Both the position numbers and the translations under genes were made by a program. The notes under the pieces were generated by a model. It made no database searches. It saw only the letters and a list, made by a program, of their open reading frames with translations, and was not told where the DNA came from. A DNA stretch of 39,157 bases from the NCBI GenBank assembly GCA_020049495.1, contig JAIFKU010000117.1, positions 1-39,157 of the forward strand, read 5' to 3'. This document shows positions 31,944-39,157 of the stretch, in pieces (the first letter of the stretch is position 1; every line of letters starts with the position of its first letter). Source of the DNA: Accumulibacter sp. GTDB taxonomy: Bacteria > Pseudomonadota > Gammaproteobacteria > Burkholderiales > Rhodocyclaceae.

Positions 31944-32402
31944 TCAGACAGATGAAACCCGCGACAGGATATCCTTCAGCGCGTCTTCATCCAGTGCTGA
32001 GAGGAGCATGAAACCGGCGCGAAGCAATGCGCTTTTCTTGACGTCCAACCCCTGCTCCGACAATCGCTTTTTCATTTCGACAAGTTGCACATACTCGCCT
32101 TCAGGAAAGACAAAGCGGTCACGTATCAGCATGGCCTTCTTGATCTTCTTGTCCAGAGGCCGTGAAAAAGCCTTGGAAAGGCGTTTGCGCTTGTTGATAG
32201 CGGGCTTCTTTGCCTCAGGTGTGCCGGCGACCAGTGTCTTGGTCCTTGCCGGTTCGACGGGGGCTTTCACCACCGGCTTCTTTGTCGCAGGTTCTGCTGT
32301 CTTTCCTGCCGAAACCTTGCCCCTGGCCGGTACAGCAGTTCGCTTTCTGGCTTTGGCAACGACAGGTGTTTTCTTTACGGATGCATTCCTGACTGCTGAC
32401 AT
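31944..32402 (-). CDS. Lys/Ala/Pro-rich basic protein with ribbon-helix-helix-like C-terminus
   Basis: A 152-residue very basic protein. Residues 1-90 are histone-H1-like, low-complexity and rich in Lys, Ala and Pro (KKTPVVAKARKR, EPATKKPVVKAPVEPA). Residues about 94-150 look like a folded unit: strand RDRFVFPEGEYVQL, helix VEMKKRLSEQGLD, helix VKKSALLRAGFMLLSAL, then DEDALKDILSRV. A strand followed by two helices with the KSALLRAG turn is the ribbon-helix-helix (Arc/CopG) pattern, so DNA binding is likely; the family name is not known to me. Start at 32402 has GGAACGAG upstream; an in-frame ATG 11 codons earlier overlaps the probable promoter. Three 10-bp repeats lie 62-91 bp upstream. Confidence 0.7.
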   Translation of the reverse strand: MSAVRNASVKKTPVVAKARKRTAVPARGKVSAGKTAEPATKKPVVKAPVEPARTKTLVAGTPEAKKPAINKRKRLSKAFSRPLDKKIKKAMLIRDRFVFPEGEYVQLVEMKKRLSEQGLDVKKSALLRAGFMLLSALDEDALKDILSRVSSV

Positions 32403-32463
32403 ATGGGCTCGTTCCAATTCATATTGCACGACCATACTATACTACATTACAATGGCATTCAAA

Positions 32464-32493
32464 ATCAGGCGATATCAGGCGATATCAGGTGAC
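32464..32493. repeat. Three tandem 10-bp direct repeats (operator-like iterons)
   Basis: ATCAGGCGAT, ATCAGGCGAT and ATCAGGTGAC follow each other exactly, one helical turn apart. They abut a -35-like TTGAAT (32462-32457, minus strand) of the RHH-like gene. RHH proteins commonly bind such phased repeats, so autoregulation is a natural reading. Confidence 0.6.
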
Positions 32494-32540
32494 ATTAACA
32501 TTGAAAGCGCAGGACTAATTTGCCATAATGCCCATTGACA

Positions 32541-32569
32541 TTCGACATGTGATGTCACACTTTGTCGAA
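32541..32569. promoter_or_regulatory. Nested palindrome upstream of the GntR gene
   Basis: TTCGACA (32541-32547) and TGTCGAA (32563-32569) form a perfect 7-bp inverted repeat. Nested inside is TGTGA-TG-TCACA (32548-32559). It lies 37 bp before the GntR start and is a candidate operator for autoregulation. Confidence 0.45.
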
Positions 32570-32605
32570 AATGCTTCATTACGCAACAGATCTGGAGAAT
32601 ACGCA

Positions 32606-33307
32606 ATGGCTCGCACCAGGAATGTGACCGCCCTATTTGAGAAAAAAGCCAAATTGTCAGCTGTTGACCTGGTCATAGAGAGCATAAAGAACATCCTGAT
32701 CCAGAAAAAAATCCTCCCGGGCGATCTGCTTCCCAGTGAACAGGCTTTGGCCGAAGGCCTGGGTGTAGGACGAGGTTCGGTGCGTGAAGCGCTCAAGATA
32801 CTTGATGCTTTTGGCATCGTCGAGATTATTCACGGCGATGGTACTTACATCGCCACATCGGCCAACAAGAAAATATTTGATCCGCTGATCTATAGCCTGA
32901 TCATTACCAACACCAATTCGAATGAATTGATTCAATTACGTGAAATGGTAGAAATCGGCGTCATCAGCACTATTATCGACTGCGCTTCCGACGAAGACAT
33001 CCGCGTACTGCAGGCTGTTCATGAGGAATACGAAGAGTTGGGCAGACGCGGTGAAACGGCAATCGCTGTGCTCAATGCCTGTGATCTGAAATTTCACCGG
33101 ACCTTGGCCAGCCTGACGAACAATCACCTGATCGAGAACATGTACAATTTCGTGATCGACATTTTCGCGCCAACAATCAATGGAACCTACGGTATTGGCC
33201 CGCACCGCAAGATCATGATGGCCATCTCTGATCGCGACAATGCAGCAGCCGTCATCGCCGAGAAGCAACACATCGCGACCTGGCGAGAGTCACAGCGTCA
33301 CCTCTAG
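32606..33307 (+). CDS. GntR-family regulator, FadR subfamily
   Basis: A 233-residue regulator. An N-terminal winged helix-turn-helix (about 15-85) has the FadR-type pattern: LVIESIKNILIQKKILPGDLLPSEQALAEGLGVGRGSVREALKIL, with wing IHGDGTYIAT. A helical FCD domain follows, with its conserved residues in LIQLREMVEIG, ACDLKFHRTLAS and GPHRKIMMAI. Effectors of this group are usually carboxylates. The start at 32606 is chosen for GGAG nine bases upstream; the longer frame reads through the palindromic operator. It converges on the TRAP-monooxygenase-racemase module and probably represses it until the substrate appears. Confidence 0.9.
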   Translation: MARTRNVTALFEKKAKLSAVDLVIESIKNILIQKKILPGDLLPSEQALAEGLGVGRGSVREALKILDAFGIVEIIHGDGTYIATSANKKIFDPLIYSLIITNTNSNELIQLREMVEIGVISTIIDCASDEDIRVLQAVHEEYEELGRRGETAIAVLNACDLKFHRTLASLTNNHLIENMYNFVIDIFAPTINGTYGIGPHRKIMMAISDRDNAAAVIAEKQHIATWRESQRHL

Positions 33308-33377
33308 CCGTTCTTTCACTCAGACTTGCCACGCATCCTGCTTGCACCAGCAAGCGCAGGGTCGGTCTCTGCTATTG

Positions 33378-34037
33378 TCAGGCCAGGGCGGAAATTCGCT
33401 CTTTCAAACGCATCATGCCAATCTCGGGAGAGGTTAACACGGTGACGGCCGGTTTTTCCATTCCCTCCATGACGCGCGCCATCGAAGCCTGGGCCAGAAC
33501 GACCACATCCGCTTTCGCCAAGGCCCCACGCAAACCGGCAGAAACGATGCGGTCATGTGTGGCATTGTCTCCGGCCAGCAGTGCGACAAATGCCTCGGAC
33601 ATGAGGGTCGGCATGATCTCGATTTCCTTGCCGGCCACCATAGCCTTGCGCTTGATGAATTCAAGCGTCGGTTTGAGCGTGGTCTCGACGGTCGCCAGCA
33701 CGGCTACACGCGGCCCCTGAGAAATTGCCGCCTCAGCCATGGCTTCATCGATACGGGTAAGCGGTATGGCCGAGAGAAACTGGCACTGTTCGACGCTTGC
33801 ACCGATCGAAGAGCATGCCGTCATGAAAATGGAGCAGCCGGCACGTTCCGCGGCCTGCACATAGCCTGCGATACGGGCATTGATGGCCGGAGTAGGTCCG
33901 CCGTTCTTCATGACATCACGGATCATCGAATCTTCGACGATATGCATGATTTCAACATCCGGAATGATCTTTGCCGTCAATGTCTGGAAAAGGTTCAGCG
34001 TCGCGGAACTGGTATGGAATATTGCTGCCTTGGTCAT
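33378..34037 (-). CDS. Aspartate/glutamate racemase-family protein with a single conserved catalytic Cys
   Basis: A 219-residue protein of the Asp/Glu/hydantoin racemase superfamily (pseudo-symmetrical alpha/beta domains). The first catalytic Cys is Cys75 in MTACSSIG. The usual second site, GCT in DVIVLGCTHYP, reads LAQASMAR (181-188), so the second Cys is missing. Two-base racemases need both, so this may be a decarboxylase, isomerase or lyase, as in arylmalonate decarboxylase, which also keeps one Cys but at the other site. A phosphate-free acid pocket is suggested by PEIGMM near the C-terminus. AAGGTGA precedes the ATG. It is last in the TRAP-ABM operon, so it likely acts on the imported acid. 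Confidence 0.82.
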   Translation of the reverse strand: MTKAAIFHTSSATLNLFQTLTAKIIPDVEIMHIVEDSMIRDVMKNGGPTPAINARIAGYVQAAERAGCSIFMTACSSIGASVEQCQFLSAIPLTRIDEAMAEAAISQGPRVAVLATVETTLKPTLEFIKRKAMVAGKEIEIMPTLMSEAFVALLAGDNATHDRIVSAGLRGALAKADVVVLAQASMARVMEGMEKPAVTVLTSPEIGMMRLKERISALA

Positions 34038-34124
34038 GTCGTCACCTTCAAGGATTCATGTAACCGTTGTTCACCTGATTGGCCCTCTGCTAGCTGGCAG
34101 AGGGAAAAACAATGCACCTGAAAA

Positions 34125-34439
34125 TCAGATTGCGGCCTGCGTAATCTTCAGGGTGATCTTGTCCAGATACGCCTTGATGGCAGCGCGGAATTCGAGCACA
34201 TGAGATGGACCTCTCAGGTGTGCCTTGAAATCATCGACCGAACGCCAGCGCTCGGTGACGACAATCAGGTTCGCGTTGATTTCCTGATTGGCTAGTCCGA
34301 GATCGCAGTCCGTAGTCGGTGAATACTCGATACACCCTGGCTCATTGGCCATGACTTTTGGAACCAGCACACGATAGACATCGAGTGCTTCTTCCATCAT
34401 TCCCGGCTTGATGCTGACAAAGGCAAGTACATTGATCAT
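34125..34439 (-). CDS. Antibiotic biosynthesis monooxygenase (ABM) domain protein
   Basis: A 104-residue ferredoxin-like ABM-domain protein, recognised from MINVLAFVSIKPGMMEEALD, NEPGCIEYSPTTD, VVTERWRSVDDFKAHLRGPSH and the C-terminal helix. Members such as YgiN oxidise quinols or other small aromatics without cofactors; many are uncharacterised. GGAGAG precedes the ATG. It sits between dctM (90 bp upstream) and the racemase-family gene, 87 bp downstream, within the second TRAP module. A role in converting the transported compound is inferred from context. Confidence 0.85.
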   Translation of the reverse strand: MINVLAFVSIKPGMMEEALDVYRVLVPKVMANEPGCIEYSPTTDCDLGLANQEINANLIVVTERWRSVDDFKAHLRGPSHVLEFRAAIKAYLDKITLKITQAAI

Positions 34440-34529
34440 TAAGTCTCTCCATGTGTTCGTATACTTCCGCTTGTTCCAGGTCGGCCAGGGGTCGCATGGA
34501 ATGCCTTAACGGCTTTCATGGCCGACCGC

Positions 34530-35813
34530 TTATTTGGCATAAACAAGATTGGGCAGCCACACGGTCAACGCCGGAAAAACAGTGACCAATGCGAGCGTGG
34601 CAAGCAGCGGAATGTAGTAGGGCAGAATCGCCTTGCAAATCCTGGGAAAAGAGACGCCCGACATGATGCTCACCAGATACAGACTCATACCGACCGGTGG
34701 TGTCAGCAAACCGATCATCAGATTGAGAACGACGACCAGACCCAACTGGATGGGATCAACACCTACGGCGGCCAGCGTCGGAACAAGAATCGGCGTCAGG
34801 ATCAGCAATGCGGCGATGGTTTCCATGAACATGCCAACCACCAGCAACAGCAAGTTGACCATGAGCATGAGCACCAGCGGGTCTTTTGATACACCAAGGA
34901 AAAAGGCGTTGAGTTGATCCGGCACGTTAGCCATGGTCAGGGCCAGCGAGAAGATGGCCGCTGCGGCGATAATGAACATGATGTTGCCCGTCTGATGGAC
35001 CGTCTCACGCACCATCATCACAAAGCCTTTCCAGTTCATCTCGCGATAGACAAGCACACCGATCAGCACGGCATAGGCAGCGCAGACAGCGGCCACTTCG
35101 GTCGGCGAGAAAAAACCGGTCAGCAAGCCGACCAGCAGGATCATCGGCGCCATCAGCGAAGCAAAGGCATCACGGCTTATAGCCCATTTTTCCTTGCCGG
35201 ATATGATGACCGTATCCTTCGGGTACTTGTGAATCCGCGCCAGGATGGCAATGGTAATAAAGAACATGACGACGATGATCAGCGCCGGGATGACCCCGGA
35301 AATCAGCAGCTTGACGCCCGACACCTCGGCCACTGCCGCAAAGATGATGAGCGGGATGCTGGGCGGAAAAATCGGTCCGATGGTCGCCGTCGCCGCGGCG
35401 ATCGCGGCCCCGTCTTCGTCCCTGTAGCCCTGTTCCTTCATGGCTTTCATCTCGATGTTGCCGAGTGCACCAAGATCGGCCAGTGCGGCGCCGGAAACAC
35501 CGGAAAAAATCAGATTGGTAACCACGCAGACTTGTGCCAAACCACCTTCCCTGCGGCCGAAAAATGCGCGGGCGAACTGGAAGATACGAGTGGAAATACC
35601 AGCGGTATTAAGCAGGTTGCCGGCCAGGATGAAGATCGGCACAGCCAGAAGGGTGTAGGAATTGAGCGAGTTGAGCATGCGCTGGGAGATGATGTCCGGC
35701 GGCATGCCGTTGACCATGAAATAGATGCCTCCGGTTAGCCCCATGCACACCGCCATGGGCACTCGCAGCAGAACCAGCAGCAAGAAACCGGAAATCAGAA
35801 TGATACCTTCCAT
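34530..35813 (-). CDS. dctM: TRAP transporter large permease, DctM (second system)
   Basis: A 427-residue inner-membrane permease of the same family as the gene at 6962-8251. Family motifs are VPIFILAGNLLNTAGISTRIFQFA, FSGVSGAALADLGALGNIE, IGPIFPPSIPLIIFAA, LLTPPVGMSLYLVSIMSG and about 12 helices. It lies 3 bp after dctQ, so the two permease genes are tightly linked. With dctP and dctQ it forms an ion-coupled solute importer. It is followed by the ABM and racemase-family genes. Confidence 0.93.
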   Translation of the reverse strand: MEGIILISGFLLLVLLRVPMAVCMGLTGGIYFMVNGMPPDIISQRMLNSLNSYTLLAVPIFILAGNLLNTAGISTRIFQFARAFFGRREGGLAQVCVVTNLIFSGVSGAALADLGALGNIEMKAMKEQGYRDEDGAAIAAATATIGPIFPPSIPLIIFAAVAEVSGVKLLISGVIPALIIVVMFFITIAILARIHKYPKDTVIISGKEKWAISRDAFASLMAPMILLVGLLTGFFSPTEVAAVCAAYAVLIGVLVYREMNWKGFVMMVRETVHQTGNIMFIIAAAAIFSLALTMANVPDQLNAFFLGVSKDPLVLMLMVNLLLLVVGMFMETIAALLILTPILVPTLAAVGVDPIQLGLVVVLNLMIGLLTPPVGMSLYLVSIMSGVSFPRICKAILPYYIPLLATLALVTVFPALTVWLPNLVYAK

Positions 35814-35816
35814 GAC

Positions 35817-36320
35817 TTATGCATCCTTCTTTTTTAGAATCAGTACGAAAACGGCAATACAGTTCAACAGGAACAGTGCCATTCCGATCAGCGCAGGCCC
35901 AAAGAACAGGATATTCGGCATTTTCAGAACCGGTGAAGGAACACTCCAATGTCTGGCCATGTACAAATATCCGCTGTAAAGAAACAGTGCGGAAAATCCG
36001 ATGCAGATAGCCGATGCCAGCAGTTTCATGGATTTGTCGAGGCTGGCAGGCAATCCCCACAGGAAGAGATCAACGGTGATGTGCTGTCCTTGACGCATCA
36101 GGATGGGAATCACCAGAAAGACCATTGAGATATCGAGCGAGCGGGAAAGCTCTTCAAACTCTGCAATCCCGAGATTGAACATGTTGCGCGCCACCATCTG
36201 GACAAAGACCAGAACGGTAAAGCCAACCAGACACCCCATCGAAAGCAGCTCGAACAGTCGATTCATCCTGTCAAGCACAGCCAAGCCGCAGCCCTTGGCG
36301 CTGCAATCAGTTTGAGACAT
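35817..36320 (-). CDS. dctQ: TRAP transporter small permease, DctQ (second system)
   Basis: A 167-residue four-helix membrane protein. The TRAP small-permease pattern is visible in MNRLFELLSMGCLVGFTVLVFVQMVARN, EFEELSRSLDISMVFLVIP and RQGQHITVDLFLWGLP. GAGGAG precedes the ATG at 36320. It ends 3 bp before dctM. The gap to dctP holds a hairpin at 36385-36407, as in the other TRAP operon. Sequence and length differ clearly from the first DctQ, so this system is not a recent duplicate. Confidence 0.9.
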   Translation of the reverse strand: MSQTDCSAKGCGLAVLDRMNRLFELLSMGCLVGFTVLVFVQMVARNMFNLGIAEFEELSRSLDISMVFLVIPILMRQGQHITVDLFLWGLPASLDKSMKLLASAICIGFSALFLYSGYLYMARHWSVPSPVLKMPNILFFGPALIGMALFLLNCIAVFVLILKKKDA

Positions 36321-36384
36321 TATTCCGCTCCTCGCGGTTACAGTACCGGATCAAATCCTGAAATATTTATTTTCAAGTCAATCA

Positions 36385-36407
36385 CCGGCCCCTCCGGGAA
36401 AGGCCGG
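36385..36407 (-). promoter_or_regulatory. Intercistronic hairpin between dctP and dctQ (second system)
   Basis: CCGGCC and GGCCGG form a perfect 6-bp GC stem around an 11-nt loop, 15 nt after the dctP stop. There is no U-tract. Its position matches the hairpin in the first TRAP operon and suggests control of receptor-to-permease ratio. Confidence 0.5.
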
Positions 36408-36422
36408 CACTCACACAATCAA

Positions 36423-37403
36423 CTATTTGATCGCCGATATGATCGAGTAATACTCTTTGTATTCGGGGAATTTGGCCTCGATTACTTTCTTGGTATTGGC
36501 GGTGAAAGCAGCAACATCAAGCCCTTCAGCCTTGCCGATAACCTTCATGCCTTTGTCCTTCAGAGCCTTGAGATCGCTCGCCTCGAGATCCTTGGTCATT
36601 TGCGTGCCATATTTGCTGGCCTCGGCCGCTGCGGCCATTACGGCCTTCTGGTTATCCGGCGACAGCTTGTCAAACGCAGCGGCATTGACTACCACAGCTT
36701 CCGCGCCAATGATGTGATTGGTCTGCATCAGGTGCGACTGGGTTTCATAGAACTTGCTGTTGAGAATCGTGTTGTAGGGATTCTCCTGCCCGTTGACCAC
36801 CTTGGTTGCCAGTGCAGTCGGCAGTTCTGCGAAGTCGACCGGCATCGGGCTGGCGCCCATGCCTTCAACCGCAGCCATGTAGATCGGGAACGGAATGGCT
36901 CGAATCTTCATGCCCTTCATGTCCTCCGGCTTGAAGACAGCACGGTCGGCGGTCAACTCGCGGGTACCGAAGTAGAAGGTGTAGAGCATGCGGACACCAC
37001 GGTTCTTCAATAATTGTGCTTCCAGCTTCTTCATGATCGGCGAATTGGGATCATTCACTTTCATGCAGTGATCGACATCGCGATACATGAAGGGCGTATC
37101 GAGAACGGCGTAATCCTTGTACAGCGAACCGATGCCGGCCATGGTGTTGTGATGGAATGCCACAACGCCGGAAGACACTTGTTCGGCTTGCTCCTGCAGG
37201 TTGCCCAGTTGCGAAGACGGGAAGACCTTGACCTCGACTGCACCCTTGCTGAACTCCTTGACCTTGGCAGCAAAAAACTCAGCTTGCTTGCCGGCGACGC
37301 TGCCCGGCGGATTCATGTGTGAATAACGCAGGTTTACCGTTTGCGCGAACCCCAATGTGCTGACCAAAAACAGTGCCAGCCCTACAGTCAGACTCTTTTT
37401 CAT
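36423..37403 (-). CDS. dctP: TRAP transporter substrate-binding protein, DctP (second system)
   Basis: A 326-residue periplasmic receptor with a signal peptide (MKKSLTVGLALFLVSTLGFA, cleavage before QTVNLRYSH). The standard DctP fold follows: LRYSHMNPPGS, FFAAKVKEFSKGAVEVKVFP, LKNRGVRMLYTFYFGTREL, the ligand-binding segment MKGMKIRAIPFPIYMAAVEG, and VVNGQENPYNTILNSKFYETQ. The Arg in KIRAIP normally holds the ligand carboxylate. GGAGGG precedes the ATG at 37403. It is first in the dctPQM-ABM-racemase operon. The ligand is unknown; the enzymes that follow suggest an unusual dicarboxylic or aromatic acid. Confidence 0.93.
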   Translation of the reverse strand: MKKSLTVGLALFLVSTLGFAQTVNLRYSHMNPPGSVAGKQAEFFAAKVKEFSKGAVEVKVFPSSQLGNLQEQAEQVSSGVVAFHHNTMAGIGSLYKDYAVLDTPFMYRDVDHCMKVNDPNSPIMKKLEAQLLKNRGVRMLYTFYFGTRELTADRAVFKPEDMKGMKIRAIPFPIYMAAVEGMGASPMPVDFAELPTALATKVVNGQENPYNTILNSKFYETQSHLMQTNHIIGAEAVVVNAAAFDKLSPDNQKAVMAAAAEASKYGTQMTKDLEASDLKALKDKGMKVIGKAEGLDVAAFTANTKKVIEAKFPEYKEYYSIISAIK

Positions 37404-37845
37404 TTCACCCTCCAGAATTGATTGGTTTGAATAACTCGCAGGAAAAACAAGCCGAACAGCACATATCGGACATGTGGTATCTAATTAAAACCTTGTTTCG
37501 GTACAGCTGTCAACCAAAATTTACGTTTGCCGCGATATCTGCTGAAGTAAGCCGTATGGCTCGTGCTTCATCAATGGTGCTCACGCATGGTGGCTCAAGC
37601 AGTGCCTGGAGTGCTTTTCGGTCGGTTTTTCAAATTGTGACACGTGCGGCCAATAGTCGGCGATTGACTGCGCCACCCGCCATCGGCCATACTCGTTGAA
37701 GATTCTTTGATTTTACTGACCTTTTTTCTTGAGTAACGGGCGATCATAACTGACTTCTTTTATCATTTCGGGCATGTCAGTTATCAGCTCATTTTTATTT
37801 TCAGCCGGATGTTCAAACCACTTGTTAACGAATAAATATTAAATC
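37404..37845. other. Promoter gap of the second TRAP operon and left border of an AT-rich segment
   Basis: No gene is recognised. From about 37690 the base composition turns clearly AT-rich. ATAACTGAC (37746-37754) and GTCAGTTAT (37776-37784) form a perfect 9-bp inverted repeat about 60 bp before the next gene and could be an operator or terminator. The TRAP promoter must lie in the first half, but no clear -35/-10 pair stood out. Confidence 0.45.
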
Positions 37846-38682
37846 ATGAATAATAGACATTTTAAAATAGGTATCAGTTCATGGACATTTCCCTGGGCTA
37901 TTGGGGTAAATAAAGGACCGCGCCCCGAGAAACTGATGTCAGTATTTGACCTGCTAATTAAAGCCAGGGAATTACAGGTTCCTGTTTTACAAATCGCCGA
38001 TAATTTACCCTTAGAACAATTAACCGGATCAGAATTGGACAAGTTGGCAAAACAGGCTGAAGAGTGGAACATTTCAATAGAAATTGGTACCAAAGGAATT
38101 GAAGTAAGCCATTTGATGAGATTTCTGGAAATCGCCAAAAAATTCAAATCGCCCATACTCCGGACATTGCCGGCTTTTTTTGGTAATACTGCCGTGTTTG
38201 ATGAAGTGAAAAGCAATCTGGCTCAGGTTTTACCTGCATTTGAGAGGGCTGGAGTCATCATTGTCCTGGAAAATACCGAAGCGTTTACTGCTGCCGAATA
38301 TGTGACACTGATGGAACAGGTCAACCATCCCAATTTGCGACTCTGTGTTGATCTGGCTAATGCACTTGGCAAAATGGAAGGCCCCTATTATGTATTTGAA
38401 CAGATGATGCCTTATTGCGCTAATTATCATTTTAAAGATGTTGAAATCATTCGCTCACAAACACTGATGGGCTTTTCGGTTCATGGCAAACCCTCCGGTT
38501 TGGGTCAAATACCAATCAAGTGGGTATTGAATAAACTCAAGTCAAACAATATGTTTCCTTCAGTAATTATTGAACTTTGGCCACCCTTGCAGGAAGATAT
38601 TGATAAAACTGTAGCACTTGAAAATGATTGGGTTACAGAAAGTGTAAGCAATCTGAAATCAATCATAAATGAAATGAATTAG
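37846..38682 (+). CDS. TIM-barrel sugar isomerase/epimerase-like protein, AT-rich (probably acquired)
   Basis: A 278-residue protein of the xylose-isomerase-like TIM-barrel superfamily. Features are FKIGISSWTFPWAIG at the N-terminus, VIIVLENTEAF with a metal-type Glu, LRLCVDLANALG with an Asp, NYHFKDVEII with a His, GLGQIPIKWVL and VIIELWPP with the final Glu. These correspond to the usual metal-ligand positions. Codon use is markedly AT-rich compared with every other gene here, and there is no Shine-Dalgarno sequence before the ATG. Both point to horizontal transfer. It lies between the TRAP operon and an IS256 remnant. The substrate is unknown; it might act on a carboxylated sugar if it works with the neighbouring TRAP system. 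Confidence 0.8.
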   Translation: MNNRHFKIGISSWTFPWAIGVNKGPRPEKLMSVFDLLIKARELQVPVLQIADNLPLEQLTGSELDKLAKQAEEWNISIEIGTKGIEVSHLMRFLEIAKKFKSPILRTLPAFFGNTAVFDEVKSNLAQVLPAFERAGVIIVLENTEAFTAAEYVTLMEQVNHPNLRLCVDLANALGKMEGPYYVFEQMMPYCANYHFKDVEIIRSQTLMGFSVHGKPSGLGQIPIKWVLNKLKSNNMFPSVIIELWPPLQEDIDKTVALENDWVTESVSNLKSIINEMN

Positions 38683-38696
38683 ATTTATTATTGATG

Positions 38697-38719
38697 CAGC
38701 CAATACCACGTATTGGCTG
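38697..38719 (+). terminator. Hairpin after the AT-rich TIM-barrel gene
   Basis: CAGCCAATA and TATTGGCTG form a perfect 9-bp stem with a 5-nt loop, 15 nt after the stop codon. There is no U-tract, so it may be a weak terminator or an mRNA-end stabiliser. Confidence 0.45.
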
Positions 38720-38808
38720 ATGAAGTCACCGGGCTCAAGCGAAAAAAGGGGCAGTTGTGTGCGTCAAGTTGTGCAAAAATGGTAATCAGATAATTGGTTG
38801 ATCCATTT

Positions 38809-38857
38809 GCGCTCTTGGTGATGCGTAGGGCGTAGCCCGGAGCGGCACCAAGAGCGC
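38809..38857. repeat. 12-bp perfect inverted repeat downstream of the transposase remnant
   Basis: GCGCTCTTGGTG (38809-38820) and CACCAAGAGCGC (38846-38857) flank 25 bp that itself contains GGGCGTAGCCC. It lies 8 bp beyond the transposase stop codon and could end transcription out of the insertion element, or belong to the element's end. Confidence 0.5.
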
Positions 38858-38864
38858 GGTCGCT

Positions 38865-39157
38865 TCAAGCGGCCAGTCTCAGCAACTCCTTTTTCTGTTC
38901 CGCCAGGAACGTCATGTTCAAATACCGGTTGTCCTCCAGCCAGGTTTCGTGAGTCTCGAAAGATGCGTACGACGAGCGTCCGGCGCTTGATCTCCTCATT
39001 GAGCCGTTCCAGCATGTTCGTACTCTTCAGGTGCTTGTGGTGCGCCCTCGGCAACCGGTAGAAGGCCAGCGTCTCGATAATATTGGCCTCGACCCAATCC
39101 ACCAACTTCGGGTACTTGGCTTGCCATTTGCCGATCCAGGCCGCCAGATCTTGTTGG
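38865..39157 (-). pseudogene. IS256-family (mutator) transposase, C-terminal part, frameshifted and cut by window edge
   Basis: The minus strand from the window edge encodes the C-terminal region of an IS256-type DDE transposase: DLAAWIGKWQAKYPKLVDWVE, then HHKHLKSTNMLERLNEEIKRRT and VVRIF. The frame then breaks. The expected following residues THETWLEDNRYLNM and FLAEQKKELLRLAA continue in another frame and end at the stop at 38865-38867. Compared with intact relatives, about 15 residues between VVRIF and ETHE are missing. The remaining base count fits a 44-bp deletion. The element is therefore probably inactive unless supplied in trans. The N-terminal part lies right of the window. Confidence 0.8.

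Noticed and set aside
32464-32493. Plasmid-type replication iterons or a CRISPR array
   Set aside because: There are only three contiguous 10-bp units with no spacers and no replication gene. An operator role fits better.

Overview
The window is a 39 kb piece of a bacterial chromosome, most likely from a betaproteobacterium of the Rhodocyclales type (Dechloromonas, Accumulibacter or Propionivibrio-like). This is an inference from the moderately high GC content, the gene families present (two TRAP transporters, a hemerythrin/DUF2249/SirB2/hemN group, ovoA, UspA paralogues) and the dispersed CCCTCACCCC-type repeats. No rRNA, CRISPR array or prophage was seen. The left edge cuts a type I secretion ABC transporter gene. 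The right edge cuts a broken IS256-type transposase.

Layout. 1-4.8 kb: secretion ABC transporter (partial), universal stress gene uspA-1, ovothiol synthase ovoA, a membrane protein and a repeat. 4.8-11 kb: a TRAP operon (dctP-dctQ-dctM-DUF2848-amidase, minus strand) with a divergent GntR regulator. 11.2-14.5 kb: an AAA/DUF4143 ATPase, a tRNA-Ala/Glu/Asp operon with a near-consensus promoter, gltX, and a divergent tRNA-Val. 14.5-16.3 kb: two small orphan genes and about 0.9 kb with no convincing gene. 16.3-20.4 kb: a minus-strand operon of hemerythrin, DUF2249, a histidine-bearing polytopic membrane protein, SirB2 and hemN, headed by an FNR/DNR-type box. 20.4-21 kb: uspA-2, with a promoter matching that of uspA-1. 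21.1-24.8 kb: SDR, transaldolase and TIM-barrel isomerase genes with a divergent AraC regulator. 24.9-32 kb: a ClpX-like ATPase that has lost ClpX hallmarks, nfeD-qmcA, a DMT transporter, yqhD, a membrane protein, and ycaO with a 74-residue partner. 32-37.4 kb: a basic ribbon-helix-helix-like protein beside three tandem 10-bp repeats, then a GntR gene facing a second TRAP module (dctP-dctQ-dctM-ABM monooxygenase-Asp/Glu racemase family). 37.4-39.2 kb: an AT-rich TIM-barrel gene and an IS256 remnant, which look like accessory DNA.

How the genes work together. Both TRAP modules pair a high-affinity carboxylate importer with enzymes and a GntR regulator, which suggests two uptake-plus-catabolism units for organic acids or their amides. 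Both also carry a hairpin between dctP and dctQ. The hemerythrin-to-hemN operon fits a low-oxygen or nitrosative-stress response. The SDR/transaldolase/isomerase trio with its own AraC regulator looks like an undescribed sugar-breakdown cassette. The observations most worth following are the ClpX-like ATPase, the sugar cassette, the RHH-like protein with its repeats, the six-histidine membrane protein in the FNR-type operon, and the racemase homologue lacking its second cysteine.
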